A stretch of 64,000 nt of DNA from Bacteroidales bacterium UBA1680 (GCA_002320605.1 DCKG01000001.1:1-64000); one strand, 5' to 3'. Positions 25,176-35,036 are shown, counted from the first letter of the stretch. Made by a program: numbers and translations. The notes: generated from the sequence alone by a model not told the origin.

Positions 25176-25183
25176 CAAAATTA
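25176..25183 (-). promoter_or_regulatory. -7 box of cmk-ispH
   Basis: TAATTTTG on the minus strand, 7 bases upstream of the cmk ATG. It forms a divergent pair with 25196-25203. Confidence 0.45.
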
Positions 25184-25195
25184 AGAAATTTAAGG

Positions 25196-25203
25196 TAAAT
25201 TTG
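25196..25203 (+). promoter_or_regulatory. -7 box of the sigma-54 activator gene
   Basis: TAAATTTG, 29 bases before the ATG at 25233. The message would also carry a Shine-Dalgarno-like GGAGG at 25224-25228, unusual in this window. Confidence 0.55.
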
Positions 25204-25232
25204 CGTGTTTTTTGCAGTTGGTTGGAGGTGAA

Positions 25233-26390
25233 ATGAAAATACTAATTGTAGACGATGAAAGAGCGATCAGGAACTCTCTCAAGGAGATTCTGACCGATGA
25301 GGGCTATGATGTTGACCTGGCAGAAGACGGGCCGACTGCCTTGGCTATGGTAGATAAAGAAAAATACGATGTCATTTTCTGTGACATAAAGATGCCTGGA
25401 ATGGATGGAACGGAGGTGCTGGACAAATTTGTCGCAGACGGGATAGATTCTGCAATCGTGATGATCTCCGGCCACGGAGACATCGACACTGCAGTGGAAT
25501 GCATCAAGAAAGGGGCGTTCGATTTCATCCAGAAGCCGCTTGACCTGAATCGAATCCTTATTACTATCAAGAATGCTTCTGAGCGGACGACTATCATCAA
25601 CGAGAACAAGACCCTCAAGAAGAAGGTCTATGGCCAGCAGATGGTGGGGGATTCGGAAGCCATGCAGCATATTCGTGATATAATCGCCAAGGTGGCGCCT
25701 ACGGATGCCAGGGTGCTGATCATGGGCGCAAACGGAACAGGTAAGGAATTAGTCGCCAGAAGCCTGCATGAGCAGAGTTCTCGCAGCGCCATGCCTTACA
25801 TAGAGCTTAACTGCGCAGCCATTCCTTCAGAACTTATCGAGAGTGAGCTTTTCGGTCATGAAAAGGGAGCCTTTACTTCTGCGATAAAGCAGCACAAAGG
25901 CAAATTCGAGCAGGCAGATGGCGGAACGCTGTTCCTAGATGAAATCGGGGACATGAGCTTGGCCGCGCAGGCGAAAGTGCTGCGCGTGCTTCAGGAGCAC
26001 AAACTCTCTCGCGTTGGCTCAGATAAAGACATTGCGGTGGATGTGCGAGTAATTGCCGCTACGAACAAAGACCTCAAGAAAGAGATAGAGAAAGGCAATT
26101 TCAGGGAAGATCTCTATCACAGGCTTAGCGTGATAGTAATCCAAGTACCTTCGCTCGACGAGAGGAAGGATGACATCCCGCAGCTCGTGGATTATTTCGT
26201 GCAGCAGATAAGCACTGAATCAGGAATGCCTGTGCGCAAATTCTCTGAGGAGGCAATCAAGATGCTTCAGGGAATGAGCTGGACAGGGAACATCAGAGAG
26301 CTGCGCAACGTCGTGGAGCGGCTGATGATACTTGGCGGCAATCCTGTGAGCGCACAGGACGTGAAAGATTACGTCAGCCCGATTCAATAA
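25233..26390 (+). CDS. Sigma-54 activator response regulator, no HTH
   Basis: 385 aa from the ATG that follows GGAGG. Receiver domain (1-120) with Asp7/Asp8 and phospho-acceptor Asp51. AAA+ sigma-54 activator domain with Walker A GANGTGK at 165-171, Walker B near GGTLFLDEIGDM, and the sigma-54 contact loop written GAFTSA (212-217) instead of GAFTGA. The chain ends YVSPIQ right after the AAA+ C-terminal helices, without the usual Fis-type DNA-binding domain. It may act on RpoN (9694-11121) from solution. No sensor kinase gene is adjacent. Confidence 0.93.
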   Translation: MKILIVDDERAIRNSLKEILTDEGYDVDLAEDGPTALAMVDKEKYDVIFCDIKMPGMDGTEVLDKFVADGIDSAIVMISGHGDIDTAVECIKKGAFDFIQKPLDLNRILITIKNASERTTIINENKTLKKKVYGQQMVGDSEAMQHIRDIIAKVAPTDARVLIMGANGTGKELVARSLHEQSSRSAMPYIELNCAAIPSELIESELFGHEKGAFTSAIKQHKGKFEQADGGTLFLDEIGDMSLAAQAKVLRVLQEHKLSRVGSDKDIAVDVRVIAATNKDLKKEIEKGNFREDLYHRLSVIVIQVPSLDERKDDIPQLVDYFVQQISTESGMPVRKFSEEAIKMLQGMSWTGNIRELRNVVERLMILGGNPVSAQDVKDYVSPIQ

Positions 26391-27974
26391 TCAGCTTTTC
26401 TTATCAAGAGCTATTGCTTTCTGCAGAGTGTTGTCCACGCTCATGTACAGCTTGTAGAAGGCGTTATCTCCCAGTTTAGAATACCTTCCGATCAACGCCC
26501 TCAGCTGAGGAATAAGGTATGACTGAGTCTCTTCCCATTCCTTCTGCGAAGCTGTGATTCCATCTTTTGCGGCGGCATACTGCCTGAAGGCGGAAGGAAT
26601 GTTCATTTTATCCAGTTCTTTCTCCAAAACATTGAAATCGTCGATGCTGGAGAGGGTGTTCTTATATTTATCGAACATTGCTGAGGCGAACCTCATCTGC
26701 GTGGTTTTCTTGTTGCATGCGATGAAGAAATCGCTGGCCCTTGTAGTGTCCAGAGGTACGAAAACGTCTGGCACTATACCGCCACCGCCGTAGACTGTTC
26801 TTCCGCCGACAGTTTTGTGAATGTCCGAAGTGTCAACTTTGATGCTGTCTGCCACTAGCATCTCTCCCTCTGAATACCTCTTATAGATTTCCAGCTGATA
26901 GTCATCTGAATATGGTTTCTGAATGCACCTGCCAGATGGAGTGTAATATCTTGCCACGGTGAGCCTGATGCCAGAGCCGTCGCTGAAATATATCGGTTCC
27001 TGAACGAGACCCTTGCCGAAAGAACGGCGCCCTACGATAGTGCCCCTGTCGTTGTCTTGCATTGCGCCGGCGAATATTTCGCTAGAGGATGCAGTATTCT
27101 CATCGATGAGGACTGTCAGTTTCACGTCTTTGAGTAGTCCGTTCCCATCGGCCTTGAAGTCTTCTTTCTTTCTATGCAGTCCTTGCATATAGACGATCTC
27201 GTCGTCTTTGTCCAGGAACATGTTCGAAAGTCTTATCGCCTGGTCGAAATAGCCCCCGACGTTTTGGCGCACGTCGAAAACGAGCTTCTTCATGCCTAGA
27301 GACAGAAGTTCCTGCGCAGAAGCCTGGCACTCTTCGAATGTTGTCCTGGAGAATTTAGTGAGCCTGATGTAGCCCAGTTCGTCATTTATCATGAAGGCTG
27401 CATCTACGCTGTGAAGCGGAATCTTGCCTCTGGTAATTTCAAAAGGGATTTGCTCGCCATTGCGACCTATTAATATATTCACTTTTGAACCAGATGGTCC
27501 TTTAATATGTCGCACCATGCTATCCTGAGGATAGTGAACGCCGGCGATATTCAGGCTGTCCACCTTTAATATCCTGTCACCAGGCTGCAACCCGACTTTT
27601 TCGGAAGGGCCGCCGGCAATGACTTCGAGCACTATCGCAGTGTCATTCGGTACGTTGAACTGGATGCCGATGCCATCGAAATTGGCCGCTAGGTCGCTTT
27701 CCGCTTTTTCCAGCTGCACTGGAGGCATGTACACGGAATGAGGATCCAGCTCTGCCAACGCCGCCTCTATTGCCGCGTCAGTGACATTCCCGTGATTTAT
27801 AGTGTCTACGTAATTCTTATCGAGCTGATCCAGAACCAGATCGATTTTCGACCAATTCTTATTCTGGACATTGCAGACCCTTTTCTTGAAAGCCATCGTG
27901 TAAACTGTCATGGCCAAAAGAATCCCCACGATTACGCCCAGAAAAGCGATTATTATTGAAGAAATATGCTTCAT
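26391..27974 (-). CDS. S41 family C-terminal processing peptidase
   Basis: 527 aa with an N-terminal membrane anchor (about residues 5-27). A PDZ domain (about 90-180: GIGIQFNVPNDTAIVLEV...GLQPGDRILKVD) precedes the S41 catalytic domain. The nucleophile is in NTASSSEIFAGAM and the base lysine in RSFGKGLVQEP. It cleaves periplasmic proteins near their C-termini. Last gene of the asnS-led operon; its start overlaps the deaminase stop by 1 nt. Confidence 0.94.
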   Translation of the reverse strand: MKHISSIIIAFLGVIVGILLAMTVYTMAFKKRVCNVQNKNWSKIDLVLDQLDKNYVDTINHGNVTDAAIEAALAELDPHSVYMPPVQLEKAESDLAANFDGIGIQFNVPNDTAIVLEVIAGGPSEKVGLQPGDRILKVDSLNIAGVHYPQDSMVRHIKGPSGSKVNILIGRNGEQIPFEITRGKIPLHSVDAAFMINDELGYIRLTKFSRTTFEECQASAQELLSLGMKKLVFDVRQNVGGYFDQAIRLSNMFLDKDDEIVYMQGLHRKKEDFKADGNGLLKDVKLTVLIDENTASSSEIFAGAMQDNDRGTIVGRRSFGKGLVQEPIYFSDGSGIRLTVARYYTPSGRCIQKPYSDDYQLEIYKRYSEGEMLVADSIKVDTSDIHKTVGGRTVYGGGGIVPDVFVPLDTTRASDFFIACNKKTTQMRFASAMFDKYKNTLSSIDDFNVLEKELDKMNIPSAFRQYAAAKDGITASQKEWEETQSYLIPQLRALIGRYSKLGDNAFYKLYMSVDNTLQKAIALDKKS

Positions 27975-28378
27975 CAGTCAATTTTTTCTACTTCAATCCC
28001 TGCCCTTTTCAGCAAGTCTATCCCATCAGTAAGCCTGTATTCGTCTCTGTAAACCACCCTTTTAATGCCAGCCTGGATTATTAGCTTCGAGCACTCGATG
28101 CAAGGAGATGCGGTAACGTACAAGGTAGCCCCAAGGCTGCTATTGCCCGACTTGGCAACTTTCGTGATGGCGTTTGCCTCTGCATGCAGCACATAAGGCT
28201 TCGTTACCCCATTCTCATCTTCGCAGACGTTCTCGAAACCGGCAGGGGTGCCATTGTAGCCATCGGAGATGATCATCCTGTCCTTGACCAGAAGGGCTCC
28301 AACCTGACGACGCTTGCAATAAGAATTCTTCGCCCAGACGCAGGCCATCTCCATGTATCTCTCGTCGAATTTCTCCAT
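27974..28378 (-). CDS. dCMP deaminase-family protein
   Basis: 134 aa. Zinc-dependent deaminase motifs HAEANA (about residue 65, catalytic Glu) and PCIEC (about residue 92), as in deoxycytidylate deaminases and ComEB. It would supply dUMP for thymidylate synthesis. It overlaps its neighbours by single bases on both sides, so it is part of the operon. Confidence 0.93.
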   Translation of the reverse strand: MEKFDERYMEMACVWAKNSYCKRRQVGALLVKDRMIISDGYNGTPAGFENVCEDENGVTKPYVLHAEANAITKVAKSGNSSLGATLYVTASPCIECSKLIIQAGIKRVVYRDEYRLTDGIDLLKRAGIEVEKID

Positions 28379-30051
28379 TATTTGTTCCTCTGATAAAGAT
28401 ATCTCTTTATGCTGCTCTTAGGAGTCCTTTCGAAGTCTTCAGGCATGAATTCCATCTTCCTTATCTGAGCATAGCTGGGAAGTTCTGTGTTGATCTGTGG
28501 GAGCAGGCCAGAAAGAACTTTCTCCAGATCTTCTCGGTCGAGCCCGTTAAGCTCGGCTCTGTGGTAGTCAGGGTAAATGAGGGCGGTGAGGCCGCCATTG
28601 TCCTCGATGACTAGAGAATCCACTACGTAGGCGACGCTGTTTATCACGCTCTCCAGCTCCTCAGGATAGATGTTCTGTCCGCTAGGACCAAGGATCATGC
28701 ACTTTGATCGGCCTCTGATGAACAGATATCCATCCTTGTCTATTACGCCCATGTCACCGGTCTTCATCCACCCGTCTTCGGTGAAGAGGTTTTTCGTAGC
28801 CTCAGGATTCTTGTAATATCCTAGCATGACGTTAGGGCCTTTGCATTGGATTTCTCCATCGATGTTCTGCGGGTCGACGGAGTCTACCCTGATTTGCATA
28901 TTCATTGCCGCCCTGCCGCATGAATACAGCTTCTTCTTGTCGTAATGGGCGTATGTTATTATGGGGGCGCATTCAGTCATGCCGTAACCTACGGTGTACG
29001 GGAATCCGATGTTGTAGAAGAATTTCTCTATGTCTTTATTGAACGCGGCGCCGCCAAGGATCACTTCCTCGAAGTTGCTCCCGAACGCTTCCCTCAGGGA
29101 TGTGTTTATCTTCTTCTGGATGACTTTATCTATGACAGGCATTTTCAGAAGCGTCTTCATGGTGCCCCTCTCTACTGCTTTCTGCAAATTGGACTTGTAG
29201 ACTTTTTCGATGATCAGAGGCACTGCGATGATTATGTCCGGCTTGACTTCGCCCAAGGCCTGCAAGATGATTTTCGGGCTAGGAATCCTGGTGAGGAAGT
29301 GCACGTGCGCCCCAATCGACATCTCGAAGAAGAACTCGAACATCATTCCGTACATGTGAGCCAAAGGCAGCATAGAGACGACGTTGGTCTTATTGTTCAG
29401 CATAGGCAGGGCATCTTCGTGGGCGAATTGAAGATTCGAGAATATAGCCCTGTATGGCACCATGACGCCTTTTGAGAATCCGGAAGTCCCGGACGTGTAA
29501 TTTATCATCGCAAGCTCGTTAGGCGAGTCTTGATAATAGTGCAAGTCTTCTGGAAGGAATGCGTTAGGATGCCTCTGCCCGAAATATTCATTCATATGCT
29601 CACGGGCTTCCATTATGCGAGGCACCTTGGCGTAGAGCACCTGGAAAGTGTTGATTCTTACGATGGCGAAGACCCCCGGCATTTCGTCAGGGAGAAGGTT
29701 TTCCCAGATGAAGTCATCCACGAACAGCACTCTGGCCTCGGAATGGTTTACAAGGTAATGTATGTTGCTTGCCTTGAAATCGGCGAGGATAGGCACGGCC
29801 ACAGCTCCGTAGGTGATGGTTGCCAGGAAGCTGACTGCCCAGTTGATCTGGTTCTTCGCGCAGATGGCTACCTTGTCACCTTTGTGCAGGAAGCATTTCT
29901 CGAATGCGATGTGAAGTTTTTCTATGCGCCTTGCTACGTCTCTGTAACACAGTGTAGTGCCTTGGTAGTTGGACAGCGCCATTCTTTCCCAGTTCTCTCT
30001 GAAACTGTTCTCTAGAAGTTTGTTAACGGATTTGAACTGAAATTCTCCCAT
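28378..30051 (-). CDS. Long-chain acyl-CoA synthetase (AMP-binding)
   Basis: 557 aa. The ATP/AMP motif INYTSGTSGFSKGV lies near residue 195, VGYGMTECAP near 355 and TGDMGVIDKDGYLFIRGR near 430. It activates a carboxylic acid, probably a fatty acid, as acyl-AMP and then CoA thioester. The C-terminal lysine region (TPKSSIKRYLY) is intact. Lies 3 nt downstream of the large unknown protein gene. Confidence 0.92.
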   Translation of the reverse strand: MGEFQFKSVNKLLENSFRENWERMALSNYQGTTLCYRDVARRIEKLHIAFEKCFLHKGDKVAICAKNQINWAVSFLATITYGAVAVPILADFKASNIHYLVNHSEARVLFVDDFIWENLLPDEMPGVFAIVRINTFQVLYAKVPRIMEAREHMNEYFGQRHPNAFLPEDLHYYQDSPNELAMINYTSGTSGFSKGVMVPYRAIFSNLQFAHEDALPMLNNKTNVVSMLPLAHMYGMMFEFFFEMSIGAHVHFLTRIPSPKIILQALGEVKPDIIIAVPLIIEKVYKSNLQKAVERGTMKTLLKMPVIDKVIQKKINTSLREAFGSNFEEVILGGAAFNKDIEKFFYNIGFPYTVGYGMTECAPIITYAHYDKKKLYSCGRAAMNMQIRVDSVDPQNIDGEIQCKGPNVMLGYYKNPEATKNLFTEDGWMKTGDMGVIDKDGYLFIRGRSKCMILGPSGQNIYPEELESVINSVAYVVDSLVIEDNGGLTALIYPDYHRAELNGLDREDLEKVLSGLLPQINTELPSYAQIRKMEFMPEDFERTPKSSIKRYLYQRNK

Positions 30052-30054
30052 ATT

Positions 30055-32220
30055 TTATTTTTTTATTTTAAAATTTCTTTCTTTGCCATCGTAGCAAGTC
30101 GCCACGAATGAGCCTTTCCCGTCGAACTCCACCTTGCTGTCGGGTCTTATCATCTTCTCTCCCTCATTATTGACAAGGCTTTCCCCTCCCATGAACGGAA
30201 AGACGAGAGTTTGCCTGGAAGTCCTGACAATCCAGTAGTTTTCCTTTCCTGATTTCTCCAGCTCAGGAAGCTGCTTTATAGTCTCGCTTACCTTGATGCC
30301 TTTCCATCCGTCAACTTTTTCTCCGTGAAGGTTGAAGAATCCGACTGTGTTATCTTTGAAGAGCGCCATGGCCCTGTAGCCATGAGCCCCCGTGAAGTCG
30401 TAAATCTTAGGCCCTAATGCAATTTCCTTGCCCAGGTCTATTGGAAAACCGCTTACGAAACGGCCCAGCCTGTCGAGCAGGTAAAGCTTTGATCCCGCGG
30501 CAAATAGGAATTGCAGCTTGCCATTATTGTAATAGTCGATAGTCTCCGCATATCCGCAGATATCCTCTTTGAACGGAATGCCCCATAGGTCCTTTCCGTT
30601 CTCGTCCTGCAAGCATATTGACTTATGACTGTTCTGATAAAGCTTGTTTTCTTTGCCCGTGGCGCTGTTTTTTACGGTGAACGGCCCGGAAGGCACTATG
30701 ACGACCGTGTCTCTATCTATGGCAGGAGCCTTGCTCTTCGTCACGACGATTCGATCAACGTTGAGATTTAGGCGAACCACGCCATCCTGAAATACCCCGC
30801 TGAGGAACAAAGGAGCATAAGTAGTTCCTTTCAATATATTCCTGAAAGCCATCGCCATCGGCTTCGAGAAAGTAGCATCGAGCAGAGCAGGATCCTCCCC
30901 CATGGAATAATAGGAAAAGAATGCGCAGTTCTTCTGTGGCACCCTGGACTTAAAGCCACAGTCGTCGAGGAAGCCTGCGAGACTCTCTTCCATGAAATCA
31001 GGTTTTGAATATTCTTTTAGCGCCGAGCTGTCCCCAATTATCATCCAGCCGTCTTTCATGATGCAGGAGCTTTCGTCATCGGCTTTGAATATGCCTCCGA
31101 ACATGGTTTGCGCAAAGCCCGGAGCAGCATAATTGTTTACCCCTTTCCTCATTTTCGCTTCTTTGCCTGGGCGGATGAACAGAAACTGGCAGAGCCTGTC
31201 CTTGATGTGCATTCCTGCAATAGCAACCTCGTTAATATCCAATTGCTTAGCCCATTCCTCAGCATCTACGTCATATTCCTCTTCCTGTTCTTTCAGGACG
31301 GACTCGAATTTGTCGAGCTTCGCCTGAGAGTCGAGATAGCTTCTATAGGCTTTTGAATACGAGATTATGCTGCTGATAGGCAGAGAGAGGGCGTAATCGG
31401 CGTTGGAAGGGATTACTTTCGCCACCGTAGGAGAGATGCCGCCGCAGTGTTGCAGCACGTTCATGTACCACGATGGGTCTGAGCTGTAAATTATGGCTCC
31501 GTGCGCTTCAAAGCCTTTATCAGAGTGCGAATCTATCGTGAACGCAGACCATTTTGAAATCTCTTTTATGAAAGAAGCCTTACCATGATGCTTCCGAGAA
31601 AAGAAAGCATCGATGATTTTATCTGAATATGCGTTAGAAATGAATATGATGTCTTCGCCTGCGGCAGTAGAAGCTATGTCCCTGAATCCATCTGATTCAA
31701 GGATGGAGTGCCCTGAGGACTGATGCCTGATAGATGAATTCACGATGGTCTCGGAAGGCGAAATCATTATCTTGCCATCCTTCGTTTTGTGGGCGAGGTG
31801 AAGCGTGTCTGCATTCCCTAATAGCCTGCTTATGTCAGCGTTTGCTGAGTCTGCCATTGCTTTGCTGGCATCAATGATCAGGAGCGGAGGCATGTCCTTG
31901 CTATAATGAATGGAAATAACTGCATCTGATTTTTCTAGGCTAGGGTAGCGATCCGCTAGCAATTTGTCGAAGAACCCCGAGAACAGCTGGCTGAAGGCGG
32001 CTGTGGAATCGCAAGTGTATTCCTGAGCCCTCTTGAAATCCTTGACGCAAAAGACTATGGCCGCATCTGAAGGCACGCAGGTAATCTGCGGATGGCTTGC
32101 TTGAAAATCAGTGACTTCGATAACCACTCTCTCTTTGTAGAGAAAATTGATTGCTACAGCGATAGCCGCAATTATCACCACGGCAATCGATATCAATGCG
32201 ATTATGGTCTTCTTACTCAT
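30055..32220 (-). CDS. Large membrane-anchored protein, unknown function
   Basis: 721 aa with one N-terminal transmembrane segment (about residues 5-27) and the rest predicted periplasmic. The first 480 residues resemble DUF3352-like proteins only faintly. The C-terminal 200 residues have repeated short beta-hairpin phrases (NGKLQFLFAAGSKLYLLDRL, then FFNLHGEKVDGW), suggesting a small beta-propeller. No enzyme motif is seen. It is tightly coupled to the TonB-like gene (3 nt) and the acyl-CoA ligase (3 nt). Confidence 0.75.
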   Translation of the reverse strand: MSKKTIIALISIAVVIIAAIAVAINFLYKERVVIEVTDFQASHPQITCVPSDAAIVFCVKDFKRAQEYTCDSTAAFSQLFSGFFDKLLADRYPSLEKSDAVISIHYSKDMPPLLIIDASKAMADSANADISRLLGNADTLHLAHKTKDGKIMISPSETIVNSSIRHQSSGHSILESDGFRDIASTAAGEDIIFISNAYSDKIIDAFFSRKHHGKASFIKEISKWSAFTIDSHSDKGFEAHGAIIYSSDPSWYMNVLQHCGGISPTVAKVIPSNADYALSLPISSIISYSKAYRSYLDSQAKLDKFESVLKEQEEEYDVDAEEWAKQLDINEVAIAGMHIKDRLCQFLFIRPGKEAKMRKGVNNYAAPGFAQTMFGGIFKADDESSCIMKDGWMIIGDSSALKEYSKPDFMEESLAGFLDDCGFKSRVPQKNCAFFSYYSMGEDPALLDATFSKPMAMAFRNILKGTTYAPLFLSGVFQDGVVRLNLNVDRIVVTKSKAPAIDRDTVVIVPSGPFTVKNSATGKENKLYQNSHKSICLQDENGKDLWGIPFKEDICGYAETIDYYNNGKLQFLFAAGSKLYLLDRLGRFVSGFPIDLGKEIALGPKIYDFTGAHGYRAMALFKDNTVGFFNLHGEKVDGWKGIKVSETIKQLPELEKSGKENYWIVRTSRQTLVFPFMGGESLVNNEGEKMIRPDSKVEFDGKGSFVATCYDGKERNFKIKK

Positions 32221-32223
32221 TTC

Positions 32224-32937
32224 TCACTGGGCTATGAACATGTAAACAATATTCCCAACCTGTCTGGCAGGGGCGGAAGTCGAAGCTGAGAACCTTGAAA
32301 GCTTAGCGGCTCTTATAGCAAAATCCCGAAGGCATTTATCATCGGAAGACACATCTTCCTGAATTTTAGCGCTGATGACGCTTCCCTGTGGGTCAACTGT
32401 GATGATGACCGTCACATAACCCGCACCGAGGCATCTGTATGCAGGGATTGACAACCTGCTGGCCTTTCTTCCTTCAAGTTCGTAAGATACTACGGACGGC
32501 CCCTTGTAAGCATCTTTAGAGCTGGCCTCTTCTTTCTTCGGCTGAGGCTTGTTCACTGCGACGTAATCTTCGTCATCTTCCTCGACCTTGAACCCACTTT
32601 TCAGCTCTTTGTCCAGTTTTTCCGCATCCTTGTAAAGTTCCTCGGCGTTCGTATTCCTGTCATCCTTCAGAGTTCCCCGGTCTACAGCCAAATTCCTCAC
32701 TGGCGCGCCTGCTGATGACTCAAGCATCTGGTTAATCTTCTCGGCAACCTCTTCTTTCAGGTTCATCTCTTTTTGAACCTGTTCCTTAGCCTCCTGCTTA
32801 GAAAAGTCTATTACAAATGTATCTCCATTCCTAAGGGCCGACCCGATTTGGCAGACAAGGAGTATGATAAGCAATCCGAGATGGAATATCACGGTTATGT
32901 AGAGTCCTGCCTTATCTCCTTCGTCGGGTTTTCTCAC
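32224..32937 (-). CDS. TonB-like C-terminal domain protein
   Basis: 237 aa. N-terminal transmembrane anchor (about 12-34), acidic/basic coiled linker (about 45-150), then a domain resembling the TonB C-terminal fold: SIPAYRCLGAGYVTVIITVD, then GSVISAKIQED and a final hydrophobic strand. Bacteroidota use many such TonB-like proteins to energise outer-membrane transporters. It is encoded apart from ExbB/ExbD (35088-37418), separated by asnS and udk. Confidence 0.8.
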   Translation of the reverse strand: MRKPDEGDKAGLYITVIFHLGLLIILLVCQIGSALRNGDTFVIDFSKQEAKEQVQKEMNLKEEVAEKINQMLESSAGAPVRNLAVDRGTLKDDRNTNAEELYKDAEKLDKELKSGFKVEEDDEDYVAVNKPQPKKEEASSKDAYKGPSVVSYELEGRKASRLSIPAYRCLGAGYVTVIITVDPQGSVISAKIQEDVSSDDKCLRDFAIRAAKLSRFSASTSAPARQVGNIVYMFIAQ

Positions 32938-32942
32938 GGCTG

Positions 32943-33566
32943 TTATTTTTTCATCTTGTCCCTGAGTGATTTTTCGATAGTGGCGGAAATCATATCAATC
33001 GCCACTTTATTTAGGCCTCCCTGAGGCACTATGATGTCTGCATAGCGCTTGCTAGGCTCTATGAACTGCAGATACATAGGCTTCACGGTCTGCTGATACC
33101 GCTCCATGACGGTTTCAAGCGTCCTGCCCTTCTTAAGTATGTCCCTAGAGAGAACCCTCAGCAGCCGGTCATCATCATCAGCGTCCACATAAATTTTGAT
33201 GTCCATCTGATCCCTGAGTTTCTTGCATGTGAATATTAGGATGCCTTCTATGATGATTACCTCTGCAGGGTCTACGGTGACGGTCTCAGTCTTAGACCTA
33301 GAGCATGTGATATAGGAATATACAGGCTGCTCAACCGATCTGCCTTTCTTCAGCTCTTTCAGCTGCTCGCAGAGCAAATCGAAATCTATTGCGTCTGGAT
33401 GATCGTAATTGATTTTCAGCCTATCTTCCATCGGAACATCGCTAGAGTCCTTATAGTAAGAGTCTTGTGGAATCACCACGACGCGTTCTTTCAGTTTCTT
33501 GGTGATTTCGTTCACGACCGTTGTCTTCCCAGAGCCGGAACCTCCGGCTATTCCTATCACTAGCAT
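32943..33566 (-). CDS. udk: Uridine kinase
   Basis: 207 aa. P-loop GIAGGSGSGKTTVVN at residues about 5-19. Further landmarks are QDSYYKD, INYDHPDAIDFDLL and the IEGILIF strand, all typical of Udk. Phosphorylates uridine and cytidine. 12 nt after asnS and 5 nt before the TonB-like gene. Confidence 0.96.
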   Translation of the reverse strand: MLVIGIAGGSGSGKTTVVNEITKKLKERVVVIPQDSYYKDSSDVPMEDRLKINYDHPDAIDFDLLCEQLKELKKGRSVEQPVYSYITCSRSKTETVTVDPAEVIIIEGILIFTCKKLRDQMDIKIYVDADDDDRLLRVLSRDILKKGRTLETVMERYQQTVKPMYLQFIEPSKRYADIIVPQGGLNKVAIDMISATIEKSLRDKMKK

Positions 33567-33578
33567 ATTCGTAAAATA

Positions 33579-34979
33579 TTAGAATTCAGCATTTTTCGGA
33601 GTTCTTGGGAATGGGATGACATCCCGGATGTTCGCCATTCCGGTAATGAAGAGCAGCAACCTTTCGAAGCCAAGGCCGAAGCCGCTGTGTGGCACCGTGC
33701 CAAACCTCCTGGTGTCGATGTACCACTCCAGATTCTTACGGTTCATGCGCAGCTCGTCGATTCTCCTCTCGAGTTTTTCCAAAGAAGCCTCACGCTCTGA
33801 GCCTCCGATTATCTCACCGATCTTCGGGAACAGCACGTCCATTCCGCGGACTGTCTTCCCGTCTTCGTTCTGCTTCATGTAGAAGGCCTTTATGTCCTTA
33901 GGAAAATCAGTGAGAATTACAGGCTTGCCGAAGTGCTGCTCTACGAGGAAGCGCTCGTGCTCGCTCTGGAAATCTGTCCCCCAATGCACTGGGAACTCGA
34001 ATTTGTGACCGTTCCTCACAACCTCTTCTAGAATATCCACGGCCTCGGTGTAGGTCACTCTCTGGAACTGAACTCCAAGCACGCTGCGAAGCCTCTCGAT
34101 GAGGCCGTCATCGTATTTGTCGTTGAGGAATTTCAGATCGTCCATGCAGTTGTCCAAAGCATACTGCACCAGATATTTCACGAATTCCTCCGCAAGAGCC
34201 ATGTCATCGGAAATATCGTAGAAGGCCATTTCTGGCTCTATCATCCAGAATTCCGCAAGATGCCTAGGCGTATTCGAGTTTTCTGCCCTGAAAGTAGGAC
34301 CGAACGTGTAAATCTCGCCTACTGCCGTTGCTCCCAGCTCTCCTTCAAGCTGGCCGCTTACGGTGAGACTGGTCCTTTTCCCGAAGAAATCCTGGCTGTA
34401 ATCTATTTTCCCGTCCTTCATCGGAACCTTTGTTAGGTCTAATGTCGTTACCTCGAACATGTCTCCAGCTCCCTCGGCGTCAGACTCTGTGATGAGTGGT
34501 GTATTCAGGTAAACGAAACCTTTGTCGTTGAAGAACTTATGAATAGCAAAGGCCATATTGTGTCGAATCCTCAGTATAGCGCCGAAAGTGTTTGTCCTAG
34601 GACGCAGGTGGGCCACTGTCCTAAGATATTCAAGAGAAGTGTCTTTTTTTTGAAGGGGATACCTTACTGGGTCGCATTCGCCAAGGACCTCGATCTCCTC
34701 CGCCTGTATCTCGACTGCCTGGCCGCTTCCTACCGACTCAACTAATTTCCCCCTGGCAGCAAGGCTTGAGCCCGTGGTTATTTTCTGTAATAGAGATTCC
34801 TCGAATTTCGAGGTATCTGCTACTATCTGGATATTATAAATAGTAGAACCGTCATTAAGGGCGATGAATTTAATTTGCTTGTTGCCTCTCTTAGTTCTAA
34901 CCCAGCCCTTCGCAAGCACTTCCTGACCCGGCTCACATTTTAAAAGATCCTTAACCTTAGTCCTCTTAATAGTTTCCAT
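33579..34979 (-). CDS. asnS: Asparaginyl-tRNA synthetase
   Basis: 466 aa. N-terminal OB-fold anticodon-binding domain (about 1-120), then the class II catalytic core: motif 2 near TFRAENSNTPRHLAEFWMIE and motif 3 GFGLGFERLLLFITG near the end, finishing with RDVIPFPRTP. Charges tRNA-Asn directly. It heads the seven-gene operon running down to the S41 protease at 26391. Confidence 0.97.
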   Translation of the reverse strand: METIKRTKVKDLLKCEPGQEVLAKGWVRTKRGNKQIKFIALNDGSTIYNIQIVADTSKFEESLLQKITTGSSLAARGKLVESVGSGQAVEIQAEEIEVLGECDPVRYPLQKKDTSLEYLRTVAHLRPRTNTFGAILRIRHNMAFAIHKFFNDKGFVYLNTPLITESDAEGAGDMFEVTTLDLTKVPMKDGKIDYSQDFFGKRTSLTVSGQLEGELGATAVGEIYTFGPTFRAENSNTPRHLAEFWMIEPEMAFYDISDDMALAEEFVKYLVQYALDNCMDDLKFLNDKYDDGLIERLRSVLGVQFQRVTYTEAVDILEEVVRNGHKFEFPVHWGTDFQSEHERFLVEQHFGKPVILTDFPKDIKAFYMKQNEDGKTVRGMDVLFPKIGEIIGGSEREASLEKLERRIDELRMNRKNLEWYIDTRRFGTVPHSGFGLGFERLLLFITGMANIRDVIPFPRTPKNAEF

Positions 34980-35002
34980 GATGTCTTATGTATATAATTG
35001 GA

Positions 35003-35010
35003 CAAAGATA
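35003..35010 (-). promoter_or_regulatory. -7 box of the asnS operon
   Basis: TATCTTTG on the minus strand, 23 bases upstream of the asnS ATG. The -33 spacing is imperfect. Confidence 0.55.
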
Positions 35011-35036
35011 ACATAAAAACTTCAAGTTTTGAATAT

